DNA from: Akkermansia muciniphila
Lineage (GTDB): Bacteria; Verrucomicrobiota; Kiritimatiellia; RFP12; JAAYNR01
DNA: 64,000 nucleotides
Direction of reading: 5' to 3'
Assembly: GCA_945870025.1 (NCBI GenBank)
Contig: CAMBQN010000006.1
Span: 1-64,000, forward strand
Shown here: positions 42,182 through 51,147 of the stretch, in pieces
Numbering within the stretch: position 1 is the first letter of the stretch
Layout: every line of letters begins with the position of its first letter
The notes under the pieces: generated by a model
Database searches by the model: none
The model's input: the letters and a program-made list of their open reading frames with translations, nothing else
Told to the model about the DNA's origin: nothing
Program-made: the position numbers and the translations under genes

Positions 42182-42327
42182 GATACGATCTCCTGTTTGC
42201 AGGTTCCAGGAAAAACAAGGAATACGTTCCTCCCTGAAACCTGAAACCTCTTGTTGTCGGCTAGTGTACCAAGCCACTATTTATCTGTCTTGACCTTATA
42301 TGGACATTTGTTTTACCATTTTGTGCC
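42182..42327. promoter_or_regulatory. Divergent control region between the AraC regulator and the long minus-strand cluster
   Basis: This 146-bp AT-richer gap separates the oppositely directed regulator and first SDR gene and should hold both promoters. For the regulator, TTGACC near 42290 is a possible -35 box, but the -10 is weak. Near the SDR gene two heptamers GAAACCT GAAACCT (42236-42249) lie in the leader. The AraC protein probably binds here. I cannot define its half-sites with confidence. Confidence 0.5.
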
Positions 42328-43173
42328 ATGGATGTGATCGATGACAAGGCAGGGACTCCCATCGGCATGACCGCCACGTCTCATTCCCCGCTGTCCGGGC
42401 CTGGCGACGAGATGGGTGCCTATGAGATGCATCAGCACACGGAGGTCGAACTCATTATTTATGAGCACGGCTCCGTGACCATGCTCTTCGGGGGCCGCAA
42501 GATGAAGATCCCGCCCCGCCAACTGGCCGTCTTCTGGGGCGCCATGCCGCATCATGCTCTGGGCGCCGATCCGAAAGCCATGGCGTACCTGCTCAGGATT
42601 CCGATGCCGCTGGTGCTTCAATGGAATCTTCCGGGCTGGCTCATCCATCAGTTGGTCAACTTTCAGGTGCTGCTGGATGCGCCGCATCAGGTGCCCTGCG
42701 CCGATCTGGATCTCCTGAAGCACTGGATTCGCCTGATGGACAAGCCATCCATCGATGCGGAACGAATCGTCATGCTCGAAGCCGAAGCCCGCCTGCGGCG
42801 CATGGCCCTTGACCGCCACGCTTCCCCGATGCTCGCGCCTCGCGCCTCCGGCGCCGGACGTCTGGAAAGGATGGTCGACGTGATTGCCAGGCGCTGTCTC
42901 GGCCGCCTGCGGATTCCGGAAGTGGCCAGGGAAGCCGGCCTGACGCGGGCCTATGCCATGCGCCTCTTCCGGGCCAGCATGGGCATGACGATGCTGGAAT
43001 ACATCACGCGGCAACGTGTCTCCCACGCCCAGCGACTTCTGGCGACCACGGATCGGGGAATTCTCGACGTGATGGAAGCCTGCGGATTCACATCCACGAC
43101 CCGCTTTTACAAGGTCTTCCGCGACATCGCAGGCTGCAAGCCCGGCGACTATCGGCGCAAGTTCCAGCTTTAG
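42328..43173 (+). CDS. AraC-family transcriptional regulator with cupin sensor domain
   Basis: The 281-residue protein is the only plus-strand gene in the first 60 kb. The N-terminal cupin-like part (EMHQHTEVELIIYEHGSVTM, about residues 30-100) should bind a sugar or sugar acid. The C-terminal 100 residues hold the two AraC helix-turn-helix units (IPEVAREAGLTRAYAMRLFR and IREVxxxxGF-like DVMEACGFTSTTRFYKVFRD). The build recalls MelR and RhaS-type activators. Being divergent from the long cluster it is the likely regulator of that operon. It ends one base before a convergent relic. Confidence 0.9.
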   Translation: MDVIDDKAGTPIGMTATSHSPLSGPGDEMGAYEMHQHTEVELIIYEHGSVTMLFGGRKMKIPPRQLAVFWGAMPHHALGADPKAMAYLLRIPMPLVLQWNLPGWLIHQLVNFQVLLDAPHQVPCADLDLLKHWIRLMDKPSIDAERIVMLEAEARLRRMALDRHASPMLAPRASGAGRLERMVDVIARRCLGRLRIPEVAREAGLTRAYAMRLFRASMGMTMLEYITRQRVSHAQRLLATTDRGILDVMEACGFTSTTRFYKVFRDIAGCKPGDYRRKFQL

Positions 43174-43174
43174 C

Positions 43175-43303
43175 CTATAGTTTTAGTGCCGCGCCCGCCG
43201 CATTCGGTTTCTCGACCGGAGTCACGGTGATCGATATCGTGGCCTCGATCGAGTGGTTCGTCTCCATCGCCTTGCCGTCTGCCGCCTTGAAGACGTCGCT
43301 CGC
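43175..43303 (-). pseudogene. Relic of a C-terminal cadherin/Ig-like repeat domain
   Basis: On the minus strand, in a frame different from the gene just upstream, this piece reads ASDVFKAADGKAMETNHSIE, then ATISITVTPVEKPNAAG and a stop. It aligns with the end of the neighbouring protein (AWDAVKAPDGTVQTNYTKEA, TVSITVEPR) and with the common F-x-ASDG...ATVSITVTP pattern of bacterial Ig-like repeats. An in-frame TAG directly precedes it. It is a decayed duplicate of the last domain or the tail of a deleted gene. The AraC gene converges on it with one base between. Confidence 0.6.
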
Positions 43304-43326
43304 CTACTTGCCACAGACGTCCCGGT

Positions 43327-46300
43327 CTACCTCGGCTCAACCGTGATGGAGACCGTGGCCTCCTTGGTATAATTCGTCTGCACCGTACCGTCCGGAGCCT
43401 TGACGGCGTCCCAGGCCTTGAAGGTAAAGGAATCGGGGCCACGATAGGCATCCTTCGACTTGTACTCCAGCGCCCGTGCATAGCAGGTTACCTCGCCATG
43501 CTGCGGCTGAGTCACGATGCTGCACTGCAACGGATCGTCGTCGTCGTCCCGCACAGGCAGCTTGATGCTTGAGGGCATGCCCGATTTGTTGGTTATGCTT
43601 GAGTCCCAGGCCACCGGCAGGCGGTTCGCGCCGCGCGTCACCACGATCGCCAGTCTGTTCGAAATGCCGTCCCCCTTGCCGTCCGTAACAAACAGACTCA
43701 CGAGATTGGTGCCGAACTTCTCGTAGGTATTGGTCACGACCGAACCCGAAGCGGCGCCGCCGCCCCTCTGGTTCTTATCTCCGAATTTCCAGTAGTAGCT
43801 GATCATGTCGCCATCCGCGTCCGTGACCGTCGCCTTGAACTCCACCGTCAATGGCGCGGTGCCGTTCGTCGCCGAAGCAGTCATCGCCGTGATCACCGGC
43901 TCCTGGTTCATGACGCAGACGAGACGAATGCCCGTATCGAAACTGTTAAAGGGTGGCGTGAAATCGCCCAACCAGGGCGACAGGTCGGGCTGACGATACG
44001 CCGCACGGCAATAGGACGGCATCGACAACCAGCTACCGCCACGCATGGCCGGGCGGTCGCCATCTTTAGCTGCTGCGAGATCAAAAAGACGGAATGGATC
44101 GGTTACGGCAGCCGTGCCGAGATCGTTGCTGTACACTTCGCACGTCCACTCCGCGACGTTGCCGATCATGTCGTACAAGCCAAAGGCGTTGGGCTTCTTC
44201 TGGCCCACGGGATGGGTGCCGGAATAGGGGCTGTCGAACTGGCGTTCGCGCCACTTGCGGGTGTCGAAGGCCAATGCATTCGAGGTGCCGCTGTTACCGC
44301 CGTACCAGGCGATTTCGTCCAGTTCCGGCCCGTTATACGCACCCTTGATGGTCAGCGCGCCGTTGTACAGCGCGGTCTTGGAACCCGCACGGCAGGCATA
44401 TTCCCACTGCGCCTCGGTCGGGAGGAGATACCGAACACCGGACCCATAGGCGAGGTCGTTGAGCCTACCGACAAATCCTCCAACGCCCAGGAAACCCACG
44501 TTCTCGACCGGTGCCTGGTCGCCGGCATACTTGAATTTCGAGGGGTTGTTTCCCGTGATCCGCATCCACTGCCCCTGCGTGATCTCGTACTTGCTCATCC
44601 AGAACCCCTTGGTGAGCGTCACGTGATGCAGGGTCTCGTTATCCGAACGGCCGGCTTCGGACGCGGGACTGCCCATGTCGAACTCGCCGGCCGGGATCCA
44701 GACGAACTCGATGCCGGTGTAAGGGGCGGTCCACGGCTTGCCGGCCTCCGGTTTTTCCGGCCCTTCCGGAATCCTGGGCCTGGCATTGCCTTCCAGCGCC
44801 TCGATCGTGCAGTCGGCCCAGTAGAAGGTCTCGGACAAGAGATCATTAAACTTGTGCGTCTCTCCCACCCTGACCGTCGGCCAGGTGAAGCCAATGCCTT
44901 CCTTCCCGCGTCCCAGAATCTGCCGGTCGGGATAGAGTTTGCCGTCCACTTCAGCAACCACAGTGAAATCCCCGCCGCTCAAGCCGTTGCCGCCTATGGC
45001 CATCGCACCGAGCTTGACGCGGAAAGTGCCGTCCCTGGCCGTGCGGACGGTGACCAGCGGCTTAACCTTGCTTTGCTCCATCTTCTCCACGACCGGCACA
45101 CCGCTGCTACCGAAAGCATACACCGGCGCGTCGGCCACGGGCGTGCGCTTGCCGTCCTTCGTCACCCGCCACACGCTACCGACCACGCCACCCTCCGGCG
45201 CGGCGGACGCCGTGAGCAGGCGCATGCCGCGGGCGGGGATGTAGAGCGGACCGAACAAGGTGAACCCGGGCCCCATCTTGCTCGTTTTCACATAGCCACC
45301 GGTAATCGGATCCTGCAGACAGCCGACCACCTTCGCGGCCCGGACCGCCTTGTCCTTCTGCGTCCTGAGCTTGATGTTCACCTTGACGTCTTCATCGCCC
45401 ATCGGAAGCGTTATGATCGACTCCTTGCGACGCCAGTCACTGGCGTCAGGGATGTACGACGTGTCCTGCTCGGCCAGGACGTGGACAAAATTGACCTTGT
45501 TATCGCCGCCGAATAGGAAATCGGGATTCTCGACATACAGAAGCTCGCGAACCGGATGGTCGCTCTCGTTGACGAGCACCATCATCACCTTTCGTCCGGC
45601 GGCTGGCTCGCGATCCGATACCGGGCGCAGGAATAGCGAGGTGCGCACGCGGCCGGCCGGATTCTCCGTGGTGAGCGCAAAGCCCTGCTTGGCGTCGGCC
45701 TCGAATTGCGTGCCATAGCGCACCAACCCAATGCCGAAGTCCTCAGCGCGCCAGTACGGCAGGAACTCGGTCTGGCCGTCGTTCTTGAAGTAGCCGAACG
45801 ATTCCAGGGCGTTGACCACGTCGGCGGCATAGGAGCAGTTCGCCAGCCCGGCGACATCCACGCCGATGTCGTGCACGAGCGCGCGGCCCAGAATCATGTT
45901 GTCCACGGCCAGTGAGCCACCCGGCATGGCCAATGTCCCGCCGTTCGAGCGCAGTTGCGCGGCCAGGGCGGTGTGCGTGGCGGCGAGATACCGGAACAGC
46001 GCCAATGGATAGCGGTCGGCGACGGTGTTTGTCGCCGTCAGAGCGTCGCCGCCGATCGGGCCTTCCAGGATGGCGCGCGCCGCGACGGCTTCGCAGACCG
46101 ACCCGGCGTCAGCCCGGACCAGGAGATTGCTGCCCGTGAGGGTGCCGCGCGATGCCGCATCGAGCGCCGGGGCGGCCGCCTTGTCCGTCCACGGCTGCCA
46201 CTGCTGCTGCCGCCGGTCATCCGCAGGCAAACGGGAAGGATGCACCAGGAGGGTGAAGGCGGCGGTTTGCTCGCCGCTGCGCGGGGACTTGTTGGCGATG

Positions 46301-47106
46301 GCGATCTTCCAGATAGCCGGCCCGTCCTTCTTACGCTCAACCGTCATCGAGGGCTCCTTGCCTCCGATGGCGAAGCCGCCTTCGCCGTTCGGCAGCCAGG
46401 TAAACCCGTGGTCACCGTTGCCCAGGAAGAAATGGCGGATCTGCCCTTTCTGCTTGCTGCCGTCGCCCACGGGAGTGTCACCGTCGCTCCAGACGATGCC
46501 CGAACCCGTGGCCAAGGTCCCATAGTCCGGCGCCAGTTGCTGTTTGCCTGCGAGAAGTACCGCCGGACTGCCCGCGATCACCGTGTCCAGCGGCCCGCTG
46601 AGTTCCATCACCAAGTCGAGCCGTTCGAGATCCGTCCCCTTGGCGTCGTAGGTAATCTGTCCCGTCATGGAACCGTCGTTCGCGTACAACACGCTCAGGC
46701 GGCCCTTCAAGGAACCCGCCTGCCAGGTCGACGTTGCTTCCGTGCCCTTGTCCGTCTTGTTGATTGTGGCCGGCGCATCGGCCTTGGCGGGAATTACGGA
46801 CTTGTCCACCGTCGCATCGAGCCGCATAGGCGACGCCAACTGCGGCCCCCGGCTCAACATTTTCAGCAGGGCGTCCTGCCATTTCTTCTCGGCGCGATAG
46901 GCCAGCGGGATATCATTCGTAAACGCCCGGATCGCCAACTGAGCCGGCAGTCCGGTGTCGTCGAGCGTAAAGATGTGCCGCGGGGTCGTAACCGTGCGAT
47001 TCGACACCGCCACATCCGCGCGCGCCGAAACAACGGCCAAGAACAAGACCGCGACCGGCGCGATTACGTAGTGACAAACGGGATGCATCTTCTTTCTCAT
47101 GCTCAT
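43327..47106 (-). CDS. Secreted multidomain protein: DUF6067-like, SUMF1-like, PKD and cadherin-like domains
   Basis: ATG at 47106 (MSMRKKMHPVC) has GAGGAGAG upstream; the 45 codons before it in the track are translated heptamer array. About 1259 residues with a signal peptide ending near VVSARA. The region about 45-330 resembles the product at 47162 (both have the HIFTLDDTGLPAQLAIRAFT/HRFTIDESGLPAQIAIV pattern). About 795-1065 is a SUMF1/FGE-like domain (FVWIPAGEFDMGSP, LLPTEAQWEYACRAG, NVAEWTCEVY, MRGGSWLS). A PKD domain (ATVTDADGDMISYYWKFGD) and a cadherin-like domain follow. The SUMF1 core has PSYC but lacks the partner cysteine of true formylglycine-generating enzymes. Probably an extracellular or surface carbohydrate-related protein. 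Confidence 0.8.
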   Translation of the reverse strand: MSMRKKMHPVCHYVIAPVAVLFLAVVSARADVAVSNRTVTTPRHIFTLDDTGLPAQLAIRAFTNDIPLAYRAEKKWQDALLKMLSRGPQLASPMRLDATVDKSVIPAKADAPATINKTDKGTEATSTWQAGSLKGRLSVLYANDGSMTGQITYDAKGTDLERLDLVMELSGPLDTVIAGSPAVLLAGKQQLAPDYGTLATGSGIVWSDGDTPVGDGSKQKGQIRHFFLGNGDHGFTWLPNGEGGFAIGGKEPSMTVERKKDGPAIWKIAIANKSPRSGEQTAAFTLLVHPSRLPADDRRQQQWQPWTDKAAAPALDAASRGTLTGSNLLVRADAGSVCEAVAARAILEGPIGGDALTATNTVADRYPLALFRYLAATHTALAAQLRSNGGTLAMPGGSLAVDNMILGRALVHDIGVDVAGLANCSYAADVVNALESFGYFKNDGQTEFLPYWRAEDFGIGLVRYGTQFEADAKQGFALTTENPAGRVRTSLFLRPVSDREPAAGRKVMMVLVNESDHPVRELLYVENPDFLFGGDNKVNFVHVLAEQDTSYIPDASDWRRKESIITLPMGDEDVKVNIKLRTQKDKAVRAAKVVGCLQDPITGGYVKTSKMGPGFTLFGPLYIPARGMRLLTASAAPEGGVVGSVWRVTKDGKRTPVADAPVYAFGSSGVPVVEKMEQSKVKPLVTVRTARDGTFRVKLGAMAIGGNGLSGGDFTVVAEVDGKLYPDRQILGRGKEGIGFTWPTVRVGETHKFNDLLSETFYWADCTIEALEGNARPRIPEGPEKPEAGKPWTAPYTGIEFVWIPAGEFDMGSPASEAGRSDNETLHHVTLTKGFWMSKYEITQGQWMRITGNNPSKFKYAGDQAPVENVGFLGVGGFVGRLNDLAYGSGVRYLLPTEAQWEYACRAGSKTALYNGALTIKGAYNGPELDEIAWYGGNSGTSNALAFDTRKWRERQFDSPYSGTHPVGQKKPNAFGLYDMIGNVAEWTCEVYSNDLGTAAVTDPFRLFDLAAAKDGDRPAMRGGSWLSMPSYCRAAYRQPDLSPWLGDFTPPFNSFDTGIRLVCVMNQEPVITAMTASATNGTAPLTVEFKATVTDADGDMISYYWKFGDKNQRGGGAASGSVVTNTYEKFGTNLVSLFVTDGKGDGISNRLAIVVTRGANRLPVAWDSSITNKSGMPSSIKLPVRDDDDDPLQCSIVTQPQHGEVTCYARALEYKSKDAYRGPDSFTFKAWDAVKAPDGTVQTNYTKEATVSITVEPR

Positions 47107-47122
47107 GATCTCTCCTCGCACT

Positions 47123-47157
47123 GACACCTGAACACTAAACACTAAACACTGAACACT
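47123..47157. repeat. Heptamer array in the gap between two secreted-protein genes
   Basis: Five consecutive seven-base units occur on the plus strand: GACACCT, GAACACT, AAACACT, AAACACT, GAACACT. On the minus strand they read AGTGTTC/AGTGTTT/AGGTGTC, the same unit family as at 41101-41391, 42236 and 59255. They occupy nearly the whole 55-bp gap, immediately before the ribosome site of the downstream gene. Confidence 0.75.
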
Positions 47158-47161
47158 GATC

Positions 47162-50100
47162 CTACTGCCTGCACTCCGCATACAGGATCCGGTAGTCGTG
47201 ATACGGCACGAACACCGGACCATACCGTTCGGCCTTGTCACCGGCCCGCAGAATCAGCGCGTCGGTCTCGAAGTCCCGCAGCGCCGGCGTGACCGCGGCC
47301 TTGGCGTCCGCGCTCCAGGCGGCCTTCAACACGTCCGGCACTTGCTTGAGCGCCACAACCTCGCCGCCGCGCAGGGAATTGGCACCGCCGAGAAGGCGCT
47401 TCGAATCCAACAGGTTCAGCGGCAGCTCGATATCGGCGTCCGATTCGTTGAGAATCACAAAGATCGCCTGGTACCCCTTGCCGTTGTCCAGCGGGCGGCG
47501 GTAGACCGTCACACGCGCCTTGCTCTCCTCGTTCGGCTTGTCGCCCAGGCGCACCAGCGCGTCGTTGCGCCAGAAGGGGAGTTTCTCGACGTCGTCGTCG
47601 CGGAAGAACCCGAACCTCGCCAGGCGGCCCAGCAGCCGCAGGCCCTGGTCAATATCCTGGATATGTCCCCCGGGACCGCCCTGGTACGCCACTGACGATG
47701 CATCGCGCGTGACACCAAAGTCGTGCAGCAACGCCAACCCCAGTTTCTGCCGGTCGAACCGCGGGTCGTCGCCCGGTCCCACCGGGGACGCCTGCGGCGC
47801 CAGGGTCGTGATGACGCCGGCATAGTTCATCGCCATCGTCCGGTACAGCGCGTTGGGATAGAGCAGGATCAGGTCCACGTCATACGAAGGGGCATTCGGT
47901 CCGACCCCGACCGTCTTCATCATGACGGTGTTCCACAGGAACGACTCCAGCAGCCGGCCCGCGCCATTGGCCTTGGCCTGCTGGCGAGGCGACACGTTCT
48001 CCACCATCTGCACGCGGGCCAGCCGCTTGTACAGGTCCCGCATGGGGAAGACCGTGAAACCCGGCTGCCACGGCAATTCATTCGTGCCGACCTGCTTCAG
48101 GGGCCGCAGATAGGCGTCTCCCATGGCCAGATTCATGGATTGCGAGATCGGCGAATAGTCGGCCACCAGCCAGCCTGTCCGCCGGCCGTAGCCGATCAGT
48201 CGGCTCAGGTAGAACGCGCCCTTCTCCTCGAACAGCCGGTTCATGTCCGGCAGGTTCAGCGCGGCGCCGCCGCCGCTGATACCATAACGGTAATAGGGGG
48301 GCATGTCGTTGCGCCACGCAGTGCGCTGTTCGTCCGGAATCTCCATCGCCGCGCCCGCCGCGTCCCGCCACCAGCCCCGCAGCCGATCATCGTCAATCAT
48401 GTAGGTAAGCAATTCGGAATTGTCGGACCAGTTGGCCGACGCGTGAATCTGCATAAACGCAAACATGTTGCCCACCGTGTAATGCCAGGCGTGCTGCCGG
48501 AAGTTCTCCGGCTTGGGCTTCGCCGGATGAGTGAGGATGGCGAAATCGATCGTGCGCCGGCCCGTGACCTCGGCCGGATGGTTCACAAACGCCACGCGCC
48601 AGGTCACCTCCCCGTTCTTGTTGCGCTCCAACTGCATGCTCGATCCGTCCCGATCCAGGATCCAGCCGCGATCGCTGTCGCAGTAATACGACCAGCCGCG
48701 GTCGGCGCTCCCGAACCAGAAGGAGGGCACAAACCTCGAATAGAATAACTCCAACCGCGTCATCGTGCTGTCCCACACCACGCCGGGCTTGTTCGGCAGA
48801 CCGCACTCGCCGCGGTCGGAGTTCACGTCTCCCATGCCCAGGCCGGTGTCGGAAACCGCCAGATCCACGATCCCGGCCACGTCCGTCACCAACTCCAGGC
48901 GGTCAATCTTGACCGGCGTATCGCCACCGTAGCGCAGAGATGCGCGGAACGAGCCGTCGCAGTCGTAGCGAATCTTGAGTTCGGCCGGCATCGAGCCGAT
49001 CTCCAGAGTGGAGGCATACTCGATCTCGCTCTTCCCGGTCCGTATCGCCTTGGCCGGCGTCACCACCTTGGCCTTCACCGGCTTGCCTCCGACCACCGCT
49101 TCCAGGCGCATCGGGGCGCGGAACTGCGCGCCGCGGCCGATGGTCTGCAGGACGTCAGGCGTCGCCTGCCCGCCCGTGCGCAATTCCAGCGGCAGTTCCC
49201 GCGGGTCGGGCACGATCGCGATCTGCGCCGGCAAACCGGACTCGTCAATCGTGAAGCGATGTTTCAGCGTCTCGAAACCTGTCGCCGTCACGCGGATCGG
49301 CGTGAACGGCTCCCAGACCTCGTCCATGAGCCCAACCTTGTTGTTCATCCACGGCGCCATCTGGAAGCTGTCGATCTTGCGAGTGGCTGCGGGCCGCTCA
49401 TTTTGCGTAAACATCAGGCGCGGATTCAGTTTGGTCGTCGCTTCAATCTCGGGCAACACGGTGAACTTGTCGGCACGCGTGCCCGTCGTCTGGGCAACGC
49501 CGCCATGATTGAGCTTGATGAAGGGCTCCTTCTCCGTCTGCTCGCCGACGATCTTCATGTTCTCGTCGAACATGTACGCGGTGACGCTGTACACCTCGCC
49601 GGGCACCAGGTTGCTGGCAATCACGTCAAACGTCGCGAAATTGCCGATCACCGGCGCCTTGAACTCATGGACGTCCTTCTCATCGCCATCCACGATGTTC
49701 CTGACCACCAACTGCGCCTCGACAGCGGTCTTCACCTCTTCTTTCACGCCCACGATCCCGCGGTCGAGTACGGCCATCAGGCGCTTGGTGTAGGGGGACA
49801 CCTCGACCCGGAAATCGAAGAAGGGGATACGCTCCGGACGCAGGCTCTTGATCACGTCCAGACGCCGCTCGCGGAAGCTCTTCTTGGGACTGCCCGCCGC
49901 GCCGCCGTCCATCAGGTGGGTTTTGATCAGGCGGGTGCAGAACAAGGTCTTCGACGGAGTGCCAAAGCTACGCACGTCGAACCAGAGCACGTTGCCATCG
50001 AGCGTCATTTTGGGGTTCGAGTGGCGCAACCGCAGTTTCTTCGTCTCGCCCGGTCGCAGTTGGACGATCCCATTGGGGGTTTCCGGGGAATTGTAGCTTG

Positions 50101-51082
50101 AATAAATCTGCTCTTGCGCACTCTCGACGTGAAAGCCAAGCCGCACCGTTTCCGAGCGGGTGTTGTGATTCTTCAGCGTCACCTGGACATCGATCTGGTT
50201 GTCCATGATCCGGCCCATGTCGTTGATCTGGATGACCGGCGACTTCGAATCGAAAATGAACTTGCTCTGCATGGTCTCCCAGTCGGAGTCATCGAAATTG
50301 TTGAAGAACGCGCCGTTGCCTCCGATGCCGCGCGCGCAATAAAAGCGGTAGGTCGTGCCGTCTGCGGGAGGAATTTGGACCAGCGGACGGCCGATCTCGT
50401 CCTTACCGTCGTAGCCCGCGTAACGCAGCGCCGTTAGCGGGATCTTGTATTCGATCACCCAGGCCTTGTCGTCCGCAACGGAGCGGATCTCCGCTCTGGA
50501 GGTGTACTTGAAATCCGAGCCGCCGGCTGTGCTGTAGAGCCAATCGCAGATTGTGCCGATCGGGTTGACATCCCAGCGCAGAAGCCCCAGCTTCTGGCCC
50601 AGTTTCAGGTCTTCGACAGGACGTATTTCCAGCTCGGTGTGATCGTCGTTGAGCATGCCGTAGAGCGGATGTTGCAGGGTGTCCTGGAAACGGCCGCGGG
50701 CCTTGAGCCAGGAACCCTCGGGATAGACCGGCGACATCTTGCAGAAATACAGAAACTCATGGTCGTAGCCGACGTACAACTTGACCTGCGTCTGATGCGG
50801 GGCCAGGCAGGTGAAGATGCCGTTGTCGATGTCGTATCGGAAGGCCGACAGCGCCGAGGCGTCATCCCACTCCCCCGGCGACATGACGCCATCAATCGTG
50901 GGCGGTTTGGCCATGAGAGGCACGCGCAGAATCGGCGTGTCAACCTTGCTCGCCTCCTCGTAGGATTTGGGCACTTCCACGGCCTCCTGTGCCCTGGCCT
51001 GGATCACACCGGCGGCAATCAGCGCAACCGCAAAACCGGCATACGCCGGCAACCGCTTCGTTTCACTTCCCGATTTCAGCAT
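47162..51082 (-). CDS. Secreted protein with N-terminal CBM9/DOMON-like and DUF6067-like domains
   Basis: ATG at 51082 (MLKSGSETKRLPAYAGF) has GGAGGA upstream; about 1306 residues with a signal peptide ending near VIQARA. Residues about 47-290 resemble family-9-type carbohydrate-binding domains (PPTIDGVMSPGEWDDASAL, VKLYVGYDHEFLYF, VIEYKIPLTALRY). From about 610 to 870 the sequence resembles DUF6067/GH123-associated proteins (RFVPSFWFGSADRGWSYYCD, DRGWILDR) and aligns with part of the 43327 product. The remaining C-terminal half has no family I can name. It probably binds or processes polysaccharide outside the cell. No SUMF1 domain is seen. Confidence 0.8.
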   Translation of the reverse strand: MLKSGSETKRLPAYAGFAVALIAAGVIQARAQEAVEVPKSYEEASKVDTPILRVPLMAKPPTIDGVMSPGEWDDASALSAFRYDIDNGIFTCLAPHQTQVKLYVGYDHEFLYFCKMSPVYPEGSWLKARGRFQDTLQHPLYGMLNDDHTELEIRPVEDLKLGQKLGLLRWDVNPIGTICDWLYSTAGGSDFKYTSRAEIRSVADDKAWVIEYKIPLTALRYAGYDGKDEIGRPLVQIPPADGTTYRFYCARGIGGNGAFFNNFDDSDWETMQSKFIFDSKSPVIQINDMGRIMDNQIDVQVTLKNHNTRSETVRLGFHVESAQEQIYSSYNSPETPNGIVQLRPGETKKLRLRHSNPKMTLDGNVLWFDVRSFGTPSKTLFCTRLIKTHLMDGGAAGSPKKSFRERRLDVIKSLRPERIPFFDFRVEVSPYTKRLMAVLDRGIVGVKEEVKTAVEAQLVVRNIVDGDEKDVHEFKAPVIGNFATFDVIASNLVPGEVYSVTAYMFDENMKIVGEQTEKEPFIKLNHGGVAQTTGTRADKFTVLPEIEATTKLNPRLMFTQNERPAATRKIDSFQMAPWMNNKVGLMDEVWEPFTPIRVTATGFETLKHRFTIDESGLPAQIAIVPDPRELPLELRTGGQATPDVLQTIGRGAQFRAPMRLEAVVGGKPVKAKVVTPAKAIRTGKSEIEYASTLEIGSMPAELKIRYDCDGSFRASLRYGGDTPVKIDRLELVTDVAGIVDLAVSDTGLGMGDVNSDRGECGLPNKPGVVWDSTMTRLELFYSRFVPSFWFGSADRGWSYYCDSDRGWILDRDGSSMQLERNKNGEVTWRVAFVNHPAEVTGRRTIDFAILTHPAKPKPENFRQHAWHYTVGNMFAFMQIHASANWSDNSELLTYMIDDDRLRGWWRDAAGAAMEIPDEQRTAWRNDMPPYYRYGISGGGAALNLPDMNRLFEEKGAFYLSRLIGYGRRTGWLVADYSPISQSMNLAMGDAYLRPLKQVGTNELPWQPGFTVFPMRDLYKRLARVQMVENVSPRQQAKANGAGRLLESFLWNTVMMKTVGVGPNAPSYDVDLILLYPNALYRTMAMNYAGVITTLAPQASPVGPGDDPRFDRQKLGLALLHDFGVTRDASSVAYQGGPGGHIQDIDQGLRLLGRLARFGFFRDDDVEKLPFWRNDALVRLGDKPNEESKARVTVYRRPLDNGKGYQAIFVILNESDADIELPLNLLDSKRLLGGANSLRGGEVVALKQVPDVLKAAWSADAKAAVTPALRDFETDALILRAGDKAERYGPVFVPYHDYRILYAECRQ

Positions 51083-51101
51083 CGTCTTATCCTCCAATTC
51101 C

Positions 51102-51128
51102 TTCGACTGAATCGATCCAATCGATTCA
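51102..51128. repeat. Nonamer array (NTCGANNSA family)
   Basis: Three consecutive nine-base units occur on the plus strand: TTCGACTGA, ATCGATCCA, ATCGATTCA. They match the five units at 52795-52839. On the transcribed strand a GGTTGTTGGTTGTGG stretch precedes the array and the ribosome site of the 47162-51082 gene follows it. Confidence 0.65.
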
Positions 51129-51147
51129 GTCCACAACCAACAACCTG

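Noticed and set aside
43327-47106. Genuine formylglycine-generating enzyme
   Set aside because: The SUMF1 domain reads WLSMPSYC, lacking the first cysteine of the catalytic pair, and no sulfatase gene is near.
47107-47241. N-terminal 45 codons of the 1304-aa ORF
   Set aside because: They translate the heptamer array; the signal peptide and ribosome site place the start at 47106.
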